Shown piece by piece: positions 1 through 9,822 of a stretch of DNA of 10,251 nucleotides. Origin of the DNA: Phoronis ovalis (lineage: Eukaryota > Phoronida > Phoronidae); assembly GCA_028565635.1 (NCBI GenBank), contig JAOXYB010065946.1, forward strand, positions 1-10,251, given 5' to 3'. The notes beneath the pieces were generated by a model. It saw nothing but the letters and a program-made list of their open reading frames with translations, did not search any database and was not told where the DNA came from. Position 1 is the first letter of the stretch; every line of letters starts with the position of its first letter. The position numbers and the translations under genes were made by a program.

Positions 1-386
1 TTTTAGCTTGTGGTAGCAAACCCAATCCAAATTTTTTGAAATTTTAGGGTAGCAATCCAAATTTTGTGAAATATAACTATAAGGGTAGCAATCCAAAATT
101 TTAAAATATTTGACTATAGCAATCCATTTTTACGCAAACTGACTGATACAAACCAAATTCCAAAATATATTTATGGAATTATGCCATTATGGATACAAAC
201 CTAAAATTGATCCAAATTATTTGCTGTAAGTGTAACTGTAAGCAGTAGGTAGCAATCCAAATTTTTGAATATCGTTACAGTAGCAATCCAAAAAAATACA
301 GTAAAAAGTATACAATCCAAATCCAAAATTTTCGACTCGGCTGCACACCAACACCAAAAAATAACTTGAGAGTTGAGTACCCCCCC
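1..386 (+). repeat. Right end of a dispersed repeat: subterminal array plus C-run terminus
   Basis: Degenerate units built on GTAGCAATCCAAATTTT recur at about 12, 49, 85, 117, 249, 280 and 310, mostly 30-37 bp apart, with a diverged stretch at 125-245. The array leads into CCAAAATTTTCGACTCGGC (323 onward), then a CTGCAC..ACC..AAAAAATA block, and ends in TACCCCCCC at 378-386. The same terminal block occurs in reverse complement at 10150-10251, so this is a dispersed element end rather than unique sequence. The arrangement (short subterminal repeats inside a shared terminus) is typical of non-autonomous DNA transposons. The superfamily cannot be named because the other end and the target duplication are not visible. 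No coding sequence is supported here. Confidence 0.75.
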
Positions 387-390
387 GGGG

Positions 391-811
391 TTTACATACA
401 ACACTGCGCGAATAATCTGGCCTTGAACAAGCATACATACAGTATTTTCGAAATCATGTTACACTATAACAAAGCATGAAATCATTTTCCTTCACTTAAC
501 ATCAAATACTTTCTCTCTTACCCTGCTACACGATATGATTTGAAATGTTTTTCCGATGCCGACTTTTCCATGCCGCAAGAGCGCCGCCATATTTTTAGCC
601 AATGTTGTAAGATTTAGTTTAGTACCAAAGTTAGAAAATAAAATTTTAAAGCAAAAATTATTCGCATAAATGTTCGTTACAATGATTATACATACTGAAA
701 TTGAAGATATGTCCGAGTTAGGCTATTTTATTAATTTCAAACCAAAAAAAAACACGATAATTTGTTACTCAGTTCTTCTTAGAAGCCGAATTGAATCAAT
801 GTATAACAAGC
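391..811 (+). promoter_or_regulatory. Probable promoter and 5' UTR region of the SLC7A6OS-like gene
   Basis: This stretch lies between the repeat end and the ATG at 812. It has a small CpG-containing patch (about 550-590) with GCCGCCAT at 583-590, followed by ATTTTT, which resembles the YY1 core found in housekeeping promoters. A CCAAT box lies at 599-603. No TATA box is obvious at a useful distance. The transcription start is not defined by sequence alone. An out-of-frame ATG at 799 opens a short uORF that overlaps the main start. Confidence 0.4.
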
Positions 812-3800
812 ATGGCTGCTGTGTTGCGAGTAAAACGAAAAAGAAATGAAGAACCGGCCGAAAAGCTACTTATTGCATGTAAAAAGACCAAACAAGATGG
901 TATAGATGGTGTAGAACAATCTTCTGATGTGGATGAAGTAAAGGAACTGTTTAAATTTGCTGGGACAGTGTCATTTCAGGTGATTGCACGTGAGCTTCTC
1001 GACCGTAGGCGTAGTTTGAATAACACTAACAGTCTCAATGAGTCGGACAGTACTGAGTTTATGAGTGGTACCTTTGCTTATACTCTGATGAGTGATGATC
1101 ACATCTACTTCTGGCTACATGAACCTACTATGGCTTGCCTGCAGCGGAGTTGTAGGGTCATGGCCCTGTATGTGTTAAAAACTGTTGAAGTTTTACACAA
1201 AAAAAAAATTGTTTTATAATATTCTTTCTAGTCTGCAAGTTATCTTACAAAATATATTAGTTGAAAAACTTTAACAATTTTTAACACATAAAGGGCCATG
1301 GCTCTGTAGGGTCATGTAGCCAGGACTGTAATTATCCTTAGTTATAAAACTATACAAAACTGTAGTTTATAGCCGATCTGGAGGATTCTTCATTAGGATT
1401 ACTTTTAATGTCGTAGTCCAGTAGGTTTGTTGAATAGCTACTAATTAACGATTTTCCAGTAGGAAAATCAAATCTTTGTTCCCCTATTTCGTGACACATG
1501 TTATTTTTGATTCCACATTTGTTATCATTGTTGTACTGAATTGTTTCGAACAAACATATAATGCAGTTTAAGTTAAGAGAGTATTAATGTTGATTTACCT
1601 TCAGGCTGAATAGTTATTATACTATACTGATACACAATTTATTCGATATACAAATTAAATTTTGTACAAAATTTACTAATCACTAGAATTAATAGAAATA
1701 TAATCAGGAAGTTTTGGGTAGTAATGAACAGTTGCCATAATCTATGCTTATATTCCATAAACATATTTGTGGCTCAGATTAGTATGCACCCTAGCCGTAA
1801 TTAGATTAGCTTTACCTTGTAGTTTCAGTTGAATGGCGATAATATTGTGCTATTTGTTGGTGTGCTTTATTTAAGATGTTTCGTTTATTTATTTCAGGAT
1901 GAAACAGTATCCCATCACATTCGGGAAGCAATTAAAAAGGACAAATTACGTAATCAATATAAACAACATGATGTTGACATGTTGCATAAAGCCAGGCACC
2001 AGCAGAAACTTTCAGCAAAGTCCAACAGATATAAAATTGCTTCTAGTCGCAGAGCACTAGACATCGACAAATTAGACAGTAACACGACAGAAAACAAATC
2101 AGAAAAAGCAACAGCAATGAATAAAAGCAGTGCGTATGGTAGTAACCAGATTGAAACTCTAGCTGACAAATTAGATGAAAATTCGTTATCTAGGAAAGTT
2201 TTCTGTTTATATGATATTGAGCAAGATGATACAGAAACATTACCACAGGCAAATCAGGTATAATGTTTCATGCAATGTTGTGATAGAAAAGCATGTTTCT
2301 GTTTCAATTATGAAGCAGATTTTTACTGAATACAGTCCATAAATACTGTAACCATTCAAGACGTTTACTCTTAACAATTGCATTGGTGCGCTGGGTGAAC
2401 AGTGGTGAATCATCTTTCTGATGGGTTATGTGTTTGCTGTTAAAAATTTGAAATGTATTTTTGTACAAATTTTCAATACTTACAACATACATGACTATTA
2501 AAGCATCGTAAACATGTGCGAATTATCAGGAAAAAAGTTCTGATTATGTATGAGAATAGATTGTCATTACTGTCCTTTGTTTTTAGCCTGTGCAATCAGC
2601 AACCGGTACAGAAACCATTACATGTAATTCTGTGCCAATGGTTCGTGAAAAAGTTATTCCAACAGAAGAAGAAGAGTATGTTTATGATCTCTACTATACT
2701 AATCAAGCGGACTTTGATTTCCGTGCTTTAGAAAATATTTTAGCCATTGAAGCTTTCAATGAGGATTTGGTGTACGAAGAATTTAAAGGTGAAATAACTG
2801 TTGAAATTCTTCATTTTGTTAATGCTAGTAGCTTATAATTAGCATCTCTTAACAAACGTGCATGTCGGGTGGAATTAAAGCACAACAGTTTATTGTCCCG
2901 TTAGACCTGGCACTTGATAACAGTTAATGCAGTGTGTTAACATGAAATACTGCAATGGTACATTACATTTTCAGGATATTATTCATTACCTCCATAAGTG
3001 AAAACGTGCCAGTAGTGTCTATTTATAAGGAATTAATAGCATTTGATCAGTAATACTGGACTTAATTGCTCTTACCTTTAATTGATCTTATTCTTGTTTT
3101 AGGTGATTTAGACCAAGAGATATATGAAGATGATGATGACAGTAATGATGAAAACAACTGGAGAAATGATTATCCTGATGAAGACCCTCATGTCTATGAC
3201 GATGATTATGGCTATGGAGGTGTGAATCAGATTATATATATTGTATATCATTAGCCAGTTTCGAGTATTTAATAAATTCCTTTTCATTTCATGGATGGCC
3301 ATCCTCACAAGTTGTGTCTACAGCATGCAGTGTATTTATATATTTAAATAGAATTTGAGCCTTCTAATCCAGAATTGCAACACAAGTTAAATTTCAATAG
3401 AAGTCGATTCTAATTCTGTTTCTTAGTGTATCAAAATGTGTGAAGTCTTGGACATCAAGCCTAAGTAAAATTTTTCAATGCAAATTGCCACAAAATTCTA
3501 TAGTATAATACATATTCTAACATCTTAATAACATCAACTAGGCAGAATTATATATTTTAGGAGAAAACATGTTGTGTTTGCTATTCTGTTCAGTAGTTTT
3601 TGCTTGTACTTTCAGACTCCCGTGCTTTTGATAGTGATGGTGAACCAATTGAAGATATTTTTAAGAAAAGATTACATTTAGATTCAGGTACATATATAGC
3701 AGGCTTTGAGAAACTTTGAGATTATATTAGCGAAATTCATGTTATCCTATGTATATCGTAGTTGCTAATTTTCTCTTTAAGAATTTAGTGCTGTAACCAT

Positions 3801-4059
3801 TGCCGCACTCAGAATACCGATTTTCAAGTTATGCAATACATCAAAGTTTTTCCCATCTCCAACGTACCACAACACGTCTTGAAGTTAATGAGTTCTTTTA
3901 AAGTATGCTGAATTTACTGTTCTTTGTGTACTTTCAGGTGATCCGTTATCATCAGATGAAGATACAGATTATGTTCGTTACGGAACAAAAAAGAGTTGTG
4001 AGCGTACAGACTATTATTATGCAACAGTTGATGATTTAGAAGACTTTGACGATATATAA
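812..4059 (+). CDS. SLC7A6OS: SLC7A6OS / Iwr1 family protein, RNA polymerase II nuclear import factor (six exons)
   Basis: Family role: Iwr1 binds assembled RNA polymerase II in the cytoplasm, carries it into the nucleus by importin, and is recycled. Exons, all joining in phase: 812-979, 1898-2257, 2587-2788, 3103-3219, 3616-3687, 3938-4059; 346 aa, near the human length. The N-terminus MAAVLRVKRKRNEEPAE (residues 1-17) matches the animal family and carries the basic nuclear-localisation stretch continuing to CKKTK. NRYKIASSRR is in exon 2. Exon 3 has CNSVPMVREK, then the hallmark EYVYDLYY (206-213). Exon 4 has the acidic IYEDDDDSNDENNWRNDYPD (250-269). The C-terminus is also acidic (DDLEDFDDI). 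The start at 812 is chosen because it gives the family N-terminus; the in-frame codons before it contain no ATG back to 791. Introns are 918, 329, 314, 396 and 250 bp. The paralogous arrangement with SLC7A6 known in vertebrates is not seen here; the downstream neighbour is a convergent CNBD1-like gene. Confidence 0.95.
1111..1323. mobile_element. Asymmetric foldback / MITE-like element in intron 1
   Basis: The outer arms are CTGGCTACATGAACCTAC (1111-1128) and its inverted partner GTAGGGTCATGTAGCCAG (1306-1323), 17 of 18 paired. The inner arms at 1159-1194 and 1265-1300 pair at 33 of 36 positions by hand count. Between outer and inner arm the left side has about 30 extra bases (1129-1158), including a direct copy of TGTAGGGTCATG that is also at 1305-1316. 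The loop, about 70 bases, contains an A-run. There is no open frame of its own and no clear target-site duplication in the flanks, so the class is uncertain. It lies wholly inside intron 1 of the SLC7A6OS-like gene. Confidence 0.75.
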
Positions 4060-4340
4060 CAGAAAGTGCAATTATTATTATGAAGTCTGGTGTAAAAAAA
4101 TGTTTTGTGCATACTTTGGTATTGTATGAATATTTAAGACAGTTTTCACATCATTTTTTATATTTAACAAGGTATTTATTTTTAAAACTTCCACAATGAC
4201 ATTTAAATGTGACAACAATGAGACAGTGAAATCAGTTCAATATAAATTCAAGGAGAAAAATTGATCACTGATACAAAGCATCTTATTTGTAAAAAAATAA
4301 GAAAATGGAGTTTAATGTTGTCAATAAATCCAGTGTTTGT
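4060..4340 (+). terminator. 3' UTR and polyadenylation signal of the SLC7A6OS-like gene
   Basis: After the TAA at 4057-4059 comes AT-rich sequence with several ATTTA pentamers (about 4130-4180, including TATTTAT), which resembles an AU-rich destabilising element. The first canonical AATAAA on this strand after the stop is at 4323-4328, giving a 3' UTR of roughly 290 bp. The cleavage site itself is not visible. Confidence 0.55.
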
Positions 4341-4684
4341 TTCATGCTAAATATAGCAAAGTTCTAACGAAGCACATAAAAGTCGAATGAAAGTTCACTT
4401 GTATGTATTCAACTGGAGACGGTTACTAAGTTAGTAGACTTGCTTGGTGAGTACACTATGGTCTTAAATACTTGTTTGTGTTAGAAAAAGATCTCGCAAA
4501 CATTTCCGTGACAATGTAATACTGCTCTGAAATTCTATCAGTCATGAATGCATACATGGCTTCTTGCAATGCTTGCTAACTCTATTATATTAATCTCCAA
4601 GAGCTCTTAATCCTTGTGGATTACATCACACATGCATATATATGCAGATATAAATCAGCTTGATCTGTAGCATTGTTTTGTCTG
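4341..4684. other. Convergent intergenic stretch, nothing recognised
   Basis: This AT-rich sequence lies between the two convergent 3' ends. A short TA-rich palindromic patch (GCATATATATGC, about 4634-4645) is the only local structure I see. There is no supported open frame, RNA gene or element. Confidence 0.5.
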
Positions 4685-4689
4685 GTTCT

Positions 4690-4790
4690 AGAAGACTTCG
4701 TCATTTAAACCACTTCCCATCTCCAGGTCTTACATCATTTGCATTTATTTCTCAATGACTACTCCATGTTTGAATTCATTTGCTCTGTCA
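4690..4790 (-). pseudogene. Decayed duplicate of the CNBD1-like C-terminal coding end
   Basis: Read on the minus strand this copy starts EFKHGVVIE, matching EFKHGVVVE of the intact gene. It then loses one base and reaches TAA in the AATAAATGC segment. In the shifted frame it again resembles the gene (VRPGDGKWFK, then TGA at 4703-4701, versus IRPGYGKWCKG). It lies in the presumed 3' UTR of the intact gene, so it may be transcribed but not translated as part of the protein. It has no acceptor or start of its own. Confidence 0.8.
4744..4749 (-). terminator. Candidate poly(A) signal of the CNBD1-like gene
   Basis: TTTATT on the plus strand reads AATAAA on the minus strand, about 56 bases past the TGA at 4807-4805. 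It lies within the duplicated segment. The equivalent hexamer also exists inside the coding copy at 4856-4851. Confidence 0.45.
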
Positions 4791-4804
4791 AGTTCTAGAA
4801 GACT

Positions 4805-7800
4805 TCATCCTTTACACCACTTTCCATATCCAGGTCTTATGCCCTTTGCATTTATTGCTTCAACGACTACTCCATGTTTAAATTCATTCCATTCTCGTTT
4901 TAGTTCCTGCTCCATAAACTCACGATGTATATCATCTTTTGTTAAATTTCCAAATGTTCTTTCTGTGGACTGTTGAAGCAGTTGTAATGTAATTTCATCC
5001 AAAGCTGAAATAAGGACGTACAAAAGCTGACTAATATGTGTTGACATGCTAACTTTCTTCTTGAATTTAAATCTAAACAAGTTGTGTATTTTTGCAGTAT
5101 GAGCTATGTAACAGTTACATAAATTTACATCTTTAATTATATATCTTTTCAACAACAATTTTCTATTGCTTCACCCTACTGTGCCTTTGCAGTGCAAAAA
5201 TTCAAAACTGAACAGGCCAAACCAGTAAGGAAGAAGTACTGAAACTTACCACTAAGTTTGTCTGGAGCTATAACACCCATTTCTAAGTCAGTGTCAGCAA
5301 CTATAGTACAAGTTATAGGCTCTTCTAGGAGTACACTAATTTCACCAAATGATTCGGAAGCACTAAGCTTGCCCATTACAACTTGCTTGGTTCGTTTTTC
5401 CTACAAAAAAAACATGCATATTCAACAATTGCACATTTTGCAGATTATAGTTTTTTGACTTGTTCCTCTTTTGGTACAATCTATTAGGTAGTGTTAGCCC
5501 TGCCAAACTGAATTAGAATATGAAACTTTCAGAATTTTGCTAATAAGAAAATCAAAGTTCTGATGCCCAATGTAGAACTCTATGCATTTTGTAAGTTTGA
5601 TAGATGCTTAATGAATCCAAGACTTACAAACCAGCATGGAGCACTACCTTAAACATATTTCTTGATTTGATACGTTCAAGTTAAACATACCTTCTTTCCA
5701 CTTGGAAGAGTATGGAGAACATCAAGTTGCCGTAGAACGTGACACTCTCCAGATTTGATGAAAGCAAGAAATGGAGATTTGTAACCCTCACTTACAATGA
5801 CTGGAAAAAGACAAAACAATTGTTTAATGGGAGTAATTGATATCAAATAATAAGAATAAAGACACGGTTGCTTAGACAAAATGTAAGTTATTCTTTTTAA
5901 ATTGTCAAAGAAGTATTTTCAAGAAAGTTGCATTTCTGTATGTAAATGGATACAGTTGTTTTCAAAATATTGCTATTTCTGCTACATAATACCAGCTAGT
6001 ACCAGTGCTACATATGTTCAGTAAGACGAAGCACTTTTGGCATGATTGTCTGCTATCATCTACCAGTCTTTTAAGTTCTGAAATTCTTTGGAATCACGTA
6101 CATTTAACATTAATTTTCTACATTTTTGTGTGTCTTGTTTCTATCAGTAGAATGCAGTTATATTACTTTTTTTTCCTTACCTGTATTGGCAGGGAAGTGA
6201 ATCCATTCTATAAGGTTGGCTACTTTGACTAATGGTTGTGCTGGCCACAGCTTGTATGCTGGACAGGCCTGTAGTAAATTCATTTTCTCTGTTTTATCTT
6301 TTTGATTTATTTGTTGTATGACACGACTGTAGTCTGATGTCGATATTTTTAAGAATTCGCAATGAGGTTCTAGAGTTTGAACTGCAAGCATTCTGTAAAA
6401 TATTAAAAATGAATATTTTACTGATGAGGATCTGTACTTAGGGGCAGTTGCAACATGTTGTCTTGCTAGGGATGTATCAACGAGAATTTATATATTAAAG
6501 ACAGATTCCTGTATACTAATGTTTTTATGATGATGAAAACTGTGTTAACTTGCAAGAGTACCAAAAATATACTGATAATTTTTGTTAATCCAACCACTGC
6601 CTGTAAAATAATATGGCTCAGTACAATGTATATTATATTTTTTGTTTTTGCTTTATATTTTCAGCTACATAATACCAGTTTCTACATTTAATCAAGGGAT
6701 TACTTACTTTGTATTTGGATTTCTTCCTTCTAATTTTTCTAATGTTCCAAAACATTCTCCTACTCGTAACTAGAAATATAAGTATTTCCTATTTAGTGCA
6801 TTTATAACTTTTACATATTTCATATTTAATTAATATTTAGTTAGATCTATAAATCAATCCATGCTAACACTGTCTTAGAAGACAAGCAATGCTGTGTGCA
6901 TCAGAAATAGAATTCTGAGTATACAAAAAACTAATCTATTATGCTGTGATCATATACACTGACAGTGATGGAAATATGGATGCAAACTACAAATTTTCCA
7001 TCTTTTTATTTAGATGAGAATGTGATGTATTTCATGAACAACTACAAATAGCTAAGCAAAATGAGCTTAATTTAACCTACAATTCTACTTTTGTGAATAC
7101 AATACAGTACATGCCAATAGTCTGATGTGATCCAAAGACACAGTAATCGCAGTTCTGAGCTTAATTGAAGATTAATGAATGAACTCACCACAGGAGGTGG
7201 ATAAGAAGGTTCTGGTGTTTGTTGTCTGTATTCCACAGGATTTCCTTTTACGTGAAGATGTGGCACAGACTTAGCAGCTACTACACCTTTCAAGATGAGG
7301 TGGATGCCAGATGATCCAAAAACTAGAAAATAAATTTATGTTGATTAGTAGTCGATAGCAGGTGACAGTAAGTAAGTTTAAGGACAAGTTTTGATGAGTT
7401 TGAATGAACTCCCCTCAAATAACAAAAAGATGTAGTTTAAATAATAAAAACTAAATGGCAAAAGAATGGCAAAGTTTACTGCAATTTCATAAAAATCCAT
7501 AAAATCCTAGGATGATCCCGCTTAAGGAATAATAAATATCAAGAACTCCACCTCTGGTAGCTAGTAACATCTATGGAGACAGCAGTACTCCCAGTTTCCC
7601 AATCCCAAGAAGAATGCCAACATTTATTTTGGCCGTATTTCATTATTTATATTTGCACTTTAAATGATAAAAGTTGTGTATTTAGAAGAAAAAAAATCTT
7701 ACCTGTAAAATCTTGTTCTCTCCATATGTCTATCTGTGCTATCACACACAATTCTTTTAAAACATTATTTGGCACTTGACGGGCTATCACTGGATATGTT

Positions 7801-9396
7801 TTTAATATTTTATATATTGTATTGTTGTCCGCAGATGTTCTTTCAAACGAACTACAAAAAGGTTGTACAAATCAAATGTTAAGCACATCTAGTAAAAAGG
7901 TTGTAAACTGTTTTAGAGCTAAGAACATTCTGGCTTTAATGTAATATAATAGTTGCATAGTCCAATGACATGATAAATCGATGTGATGTAGTACAATATA
8001 AGCTGATATAAGAATATTACATATGTATGCATATTCTCTGTGAATTTGATTCTTGTGCTAGGAAAGTTGTTTCAATATGTTATCAGTGGAGAAAAAGGAA
8101 AATGAGGTTATGTTTGTGTATTTTTAACATTAATGGCAAATAAGGAAAGCAATAGGTGAGCAGCAAGGTAATCAAGTTTGTGGGCCGGTTAAATAGACCG
8201 ATCAACTGATAATTGATGGAAGGAAAAATTCAAGACTTACAGCTTTCGTAGAAGTTTTCTCAATGTTCTTATTCTCTCTCGTTTCACGGCTTCAGGTACT
8301 TCACTTTTCCTTTCTTTGTGTAATAATCGTGTGTAATCTTTAACATTGTGAGATAAAAGGTCAACTGGGTACAGTGTCTTTGGTTGGTTATCAAGAGGTG
8401 CAACTGTTGTTACTGATCCAACAGTTGCCACCGATTCTGTTGACTTCTGCAGGCTAAGTCAGAAAAAAGAGGAGATTAGATAAGAAGTAAAATATTGCCG
8501 CAATTAAAATTATCTGCTAGAAGAGCACACAATAACAGTGAGTTCTGACAAATTTAAGCTGTATTGTAGAATGAAGTTAATTCTGTTTCTTATTATTCCT
8601 TCTTTAGATATTCTCATGGTGTACATATAAACAAGATAAATTAACGATTTATCATCATCCATAATGTTTTTGTTTGGAAATATATTCTGTGTTGTGTTAG
8701 TACAAAGTAAAATCACTATCATATGCACCTTTGTTTGTGGTAGCTTAAGGGAAGAACTGCTTTCTTGTCTGGTTTAATAAACATTTTTGAGTAGTTGCGC
8801 ATAAAGAAGCTGTGAGCTTCTTCTGTGCTCTCGGGATTTTTTCTACTCCTAAGTCCATCAGTACCACACAACCATTTCAAGTTATGGTAGTCAATCTCTG
8901 GTTGGTGTTCTAATGGAGGTACTACAAAAAATAAAAGAAATATAATTATCTTAATTCATTGGATAGATCTTAGCCAACTACGTCTGCTCTGTTTTGGCTC
9001 CTGATATACTTTTTATCCGCCGTCAGGATGCATGGAAGACATGCCACTTGTCTAGATAGATGTAGGATTAATAGTAAGTGATATTGTTATATGTAATTGA
9101 GTAGATTATCTAATATAAAAAATAGCCGCTTCTAAATATTGATGCTTTTTGTGCTTGGCTACTTGGGGCTATCTGAACTTCACAGCGGCTGCTTGTTAAA
9201 AACTTTACTCTGACAATTGAACATACTTACATGCATGTTGTGACTTCCTTTGGTCTCTGTTATACCAATCATATTTCCTTTTGGGTGGCTCACATTTCGC
9301 TAAAGCCATTTTGCCGTGTATGTGCAATATTCTCACTTCTCGCATATGTTGATATGTTACCCCAGACGACAAATCTCGTAATTTCACGAACAGCAT
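4805..9396 (-). CDS. CNBD1: Cyclic nucleotide-binding domain-containing protein 1-like (CNBD1 homologue), ten exons
   Basis: Minus-strand exons, 5' to 3': 9396-9231, 8921-8729, 8453-8241, 7851-7703, 7322-7189, 6769-6708, 6392-6181, 5800-5691, 5400-5250, 5004-4805. All junctions are GT..AG and in phase, giving 529 aa, longer than human CNBD1 (about 436). Residues 66-117 (IDYHNLKWLCGTDG..FFMRNYSKMF) match the CNBD1 N-terminal region. A basic segment, RERIRTLRKLLRKL, ends exon 3. A first, degenerate nucleotide-binding fold spans about 225-335 (IHLILKGVV; ECFGTLEKL). A second spans about 364-470 (FLAFIKSGECHVLR; MGKLSASESFGEISVLLEEP). The Glu of FGE is at 433, but the Arg normally following the Pro is Ile442, so canonical cAMP/cGMP binding is doubtful. 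The C-terminal tail ends IRPGYGKWCKG. Function of the family is poorly known; related CNBD2 is tied to male fertility in mice. The start is the first in-frame ATG after TAA codons at 9501-9496; the frame is open upstream, so a 5' exon joining at 9482 is possible. Confidence 0.9.
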
Positions 9397-9573
9397 TTTT
9401 TCTGTTTTTGTATTTGCTTTGAGTTCTATCGCTAAGTGTGCATATTTATATGGTTTTATGATTTCCAGATAATGAGTTGCAACTGTATAATTGCATTATT
9501 ACTTAGGTTTCTCTAGGTTTTTGGCTAAATTGTGGACATCTCGTTTGAGAAATGTAATTGTAAATTGCAGCGC

Positions 9574-9588
9574 CACCTGTCACAGGTG
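9574..9588. promoter_or_regulatory. Paired E-box palindrome
   Basis: CACCTGTCACAGGTG is a palindrome of 7-bp arms around one C, made of two inverted CACCTG/CAGGTG E-boxes. Such sites are bound by bHLH E-proteins and by Snail/ZEB zinc-finger factors. It lies about 180 bases upstream of the CNBD1-like ATG. Function is inferred from motif only. Confidence 0.4.
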
Positions 9589-9822
9589 CTCTGGAGGCAA
9601 GACCGGTCACATTCGAGTAGTCCTGAGTAAATTTTGTGTATTTGTGTTCTACACCTGGTTGTAAGTGTTGTACACCACCAAAACCATACCAGCTATACCA
9701 CCATTCAACGCGTTACTCATTTAAACTGTAAGTTTTCTGTGTGATATTGGCTTTTTTTTTAAATATTAAACCAAATAATACTAATAGCTCCGTTGTCAGA
9801 ATGCAGGGGGTTGGTGCAAATC

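Larger units (their letters stand above)
4685..4898. repeat. Partial tandem duplication of the last CNBD1-like exon
   Basis: Two head-to-tail copies, about 4685-4790 and 4792-4898, sit 107-108 bp apart. Both begin GTTCTAGAAGACTTC and share CCAGGTCTTA, TTTGCATTTATT and GACTACTCCATGTTT. By hand there are about a dozen substitutions and one single-base indel over about 97 aligned positions. The higher-coordinate copy is the functional 3' end of the minus-strand gene (ends of the coding sequence and stop at 4805). The lower copy lies past that stop and has lost one base, so its coding match is frameshifted. Confidence 0.9.

Noticed and set aside
791-811. Extended N-terminus of the SLC7A6OS-like protein starting at 791
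   Set aside because: The codon at 791 is TTG; the family N-terminus begins at the ATG at 812.
1350-1553. Minus-strand frame of 67 codons inside intron 1
   Set aside because: No recognisable domain, AT-rich composition and no splice context; a chance frame in intron sequence.
1954-2169. Minus-strand hydrophobic frame that looks like a small membrane protein
   Set aside because: It is the shadow of exon 2 of the SLC7A6OS-like gene; hydrophobicity arises from reading Lys/Asp-rich codons backwards.
3108-3308. Minus-strand Ile-rich frame
   Set aside because: It is the antisense of the acidic exon 4 (GAT/GAA codons read as ATC/TTC).
4634-4645. TA-rich palindrome as a regulatory site or element end
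   Set aside because: Simple alternating AT sequence, expected by chance in DNA of this composition.
4755-4976. Plus-strand frame with an internal peptide repeat (TTPCLNSF)
   Set aside because: It is the antisense of the last CNBD1-like exon and its tandem duplicate; the repeat is explained by the duplication.
5981-6678. Exact 15-base match GCTACATAATACCAG in two introns (5981-5995 and 6664-6678) flanking exon 7 of the CNBD1-like gene
   Set aside because: Flanks diverge quickly and the sequence is AT-rich; too short to claim an element or duplication.
8451-8453. Alternative acceptor CCTGCAG just inside CNBD1-like exon 3
   Set aside because: Using that site would break the reading phase from exon 2; the GACTTAG acceptor ending at 8454 keeps it.
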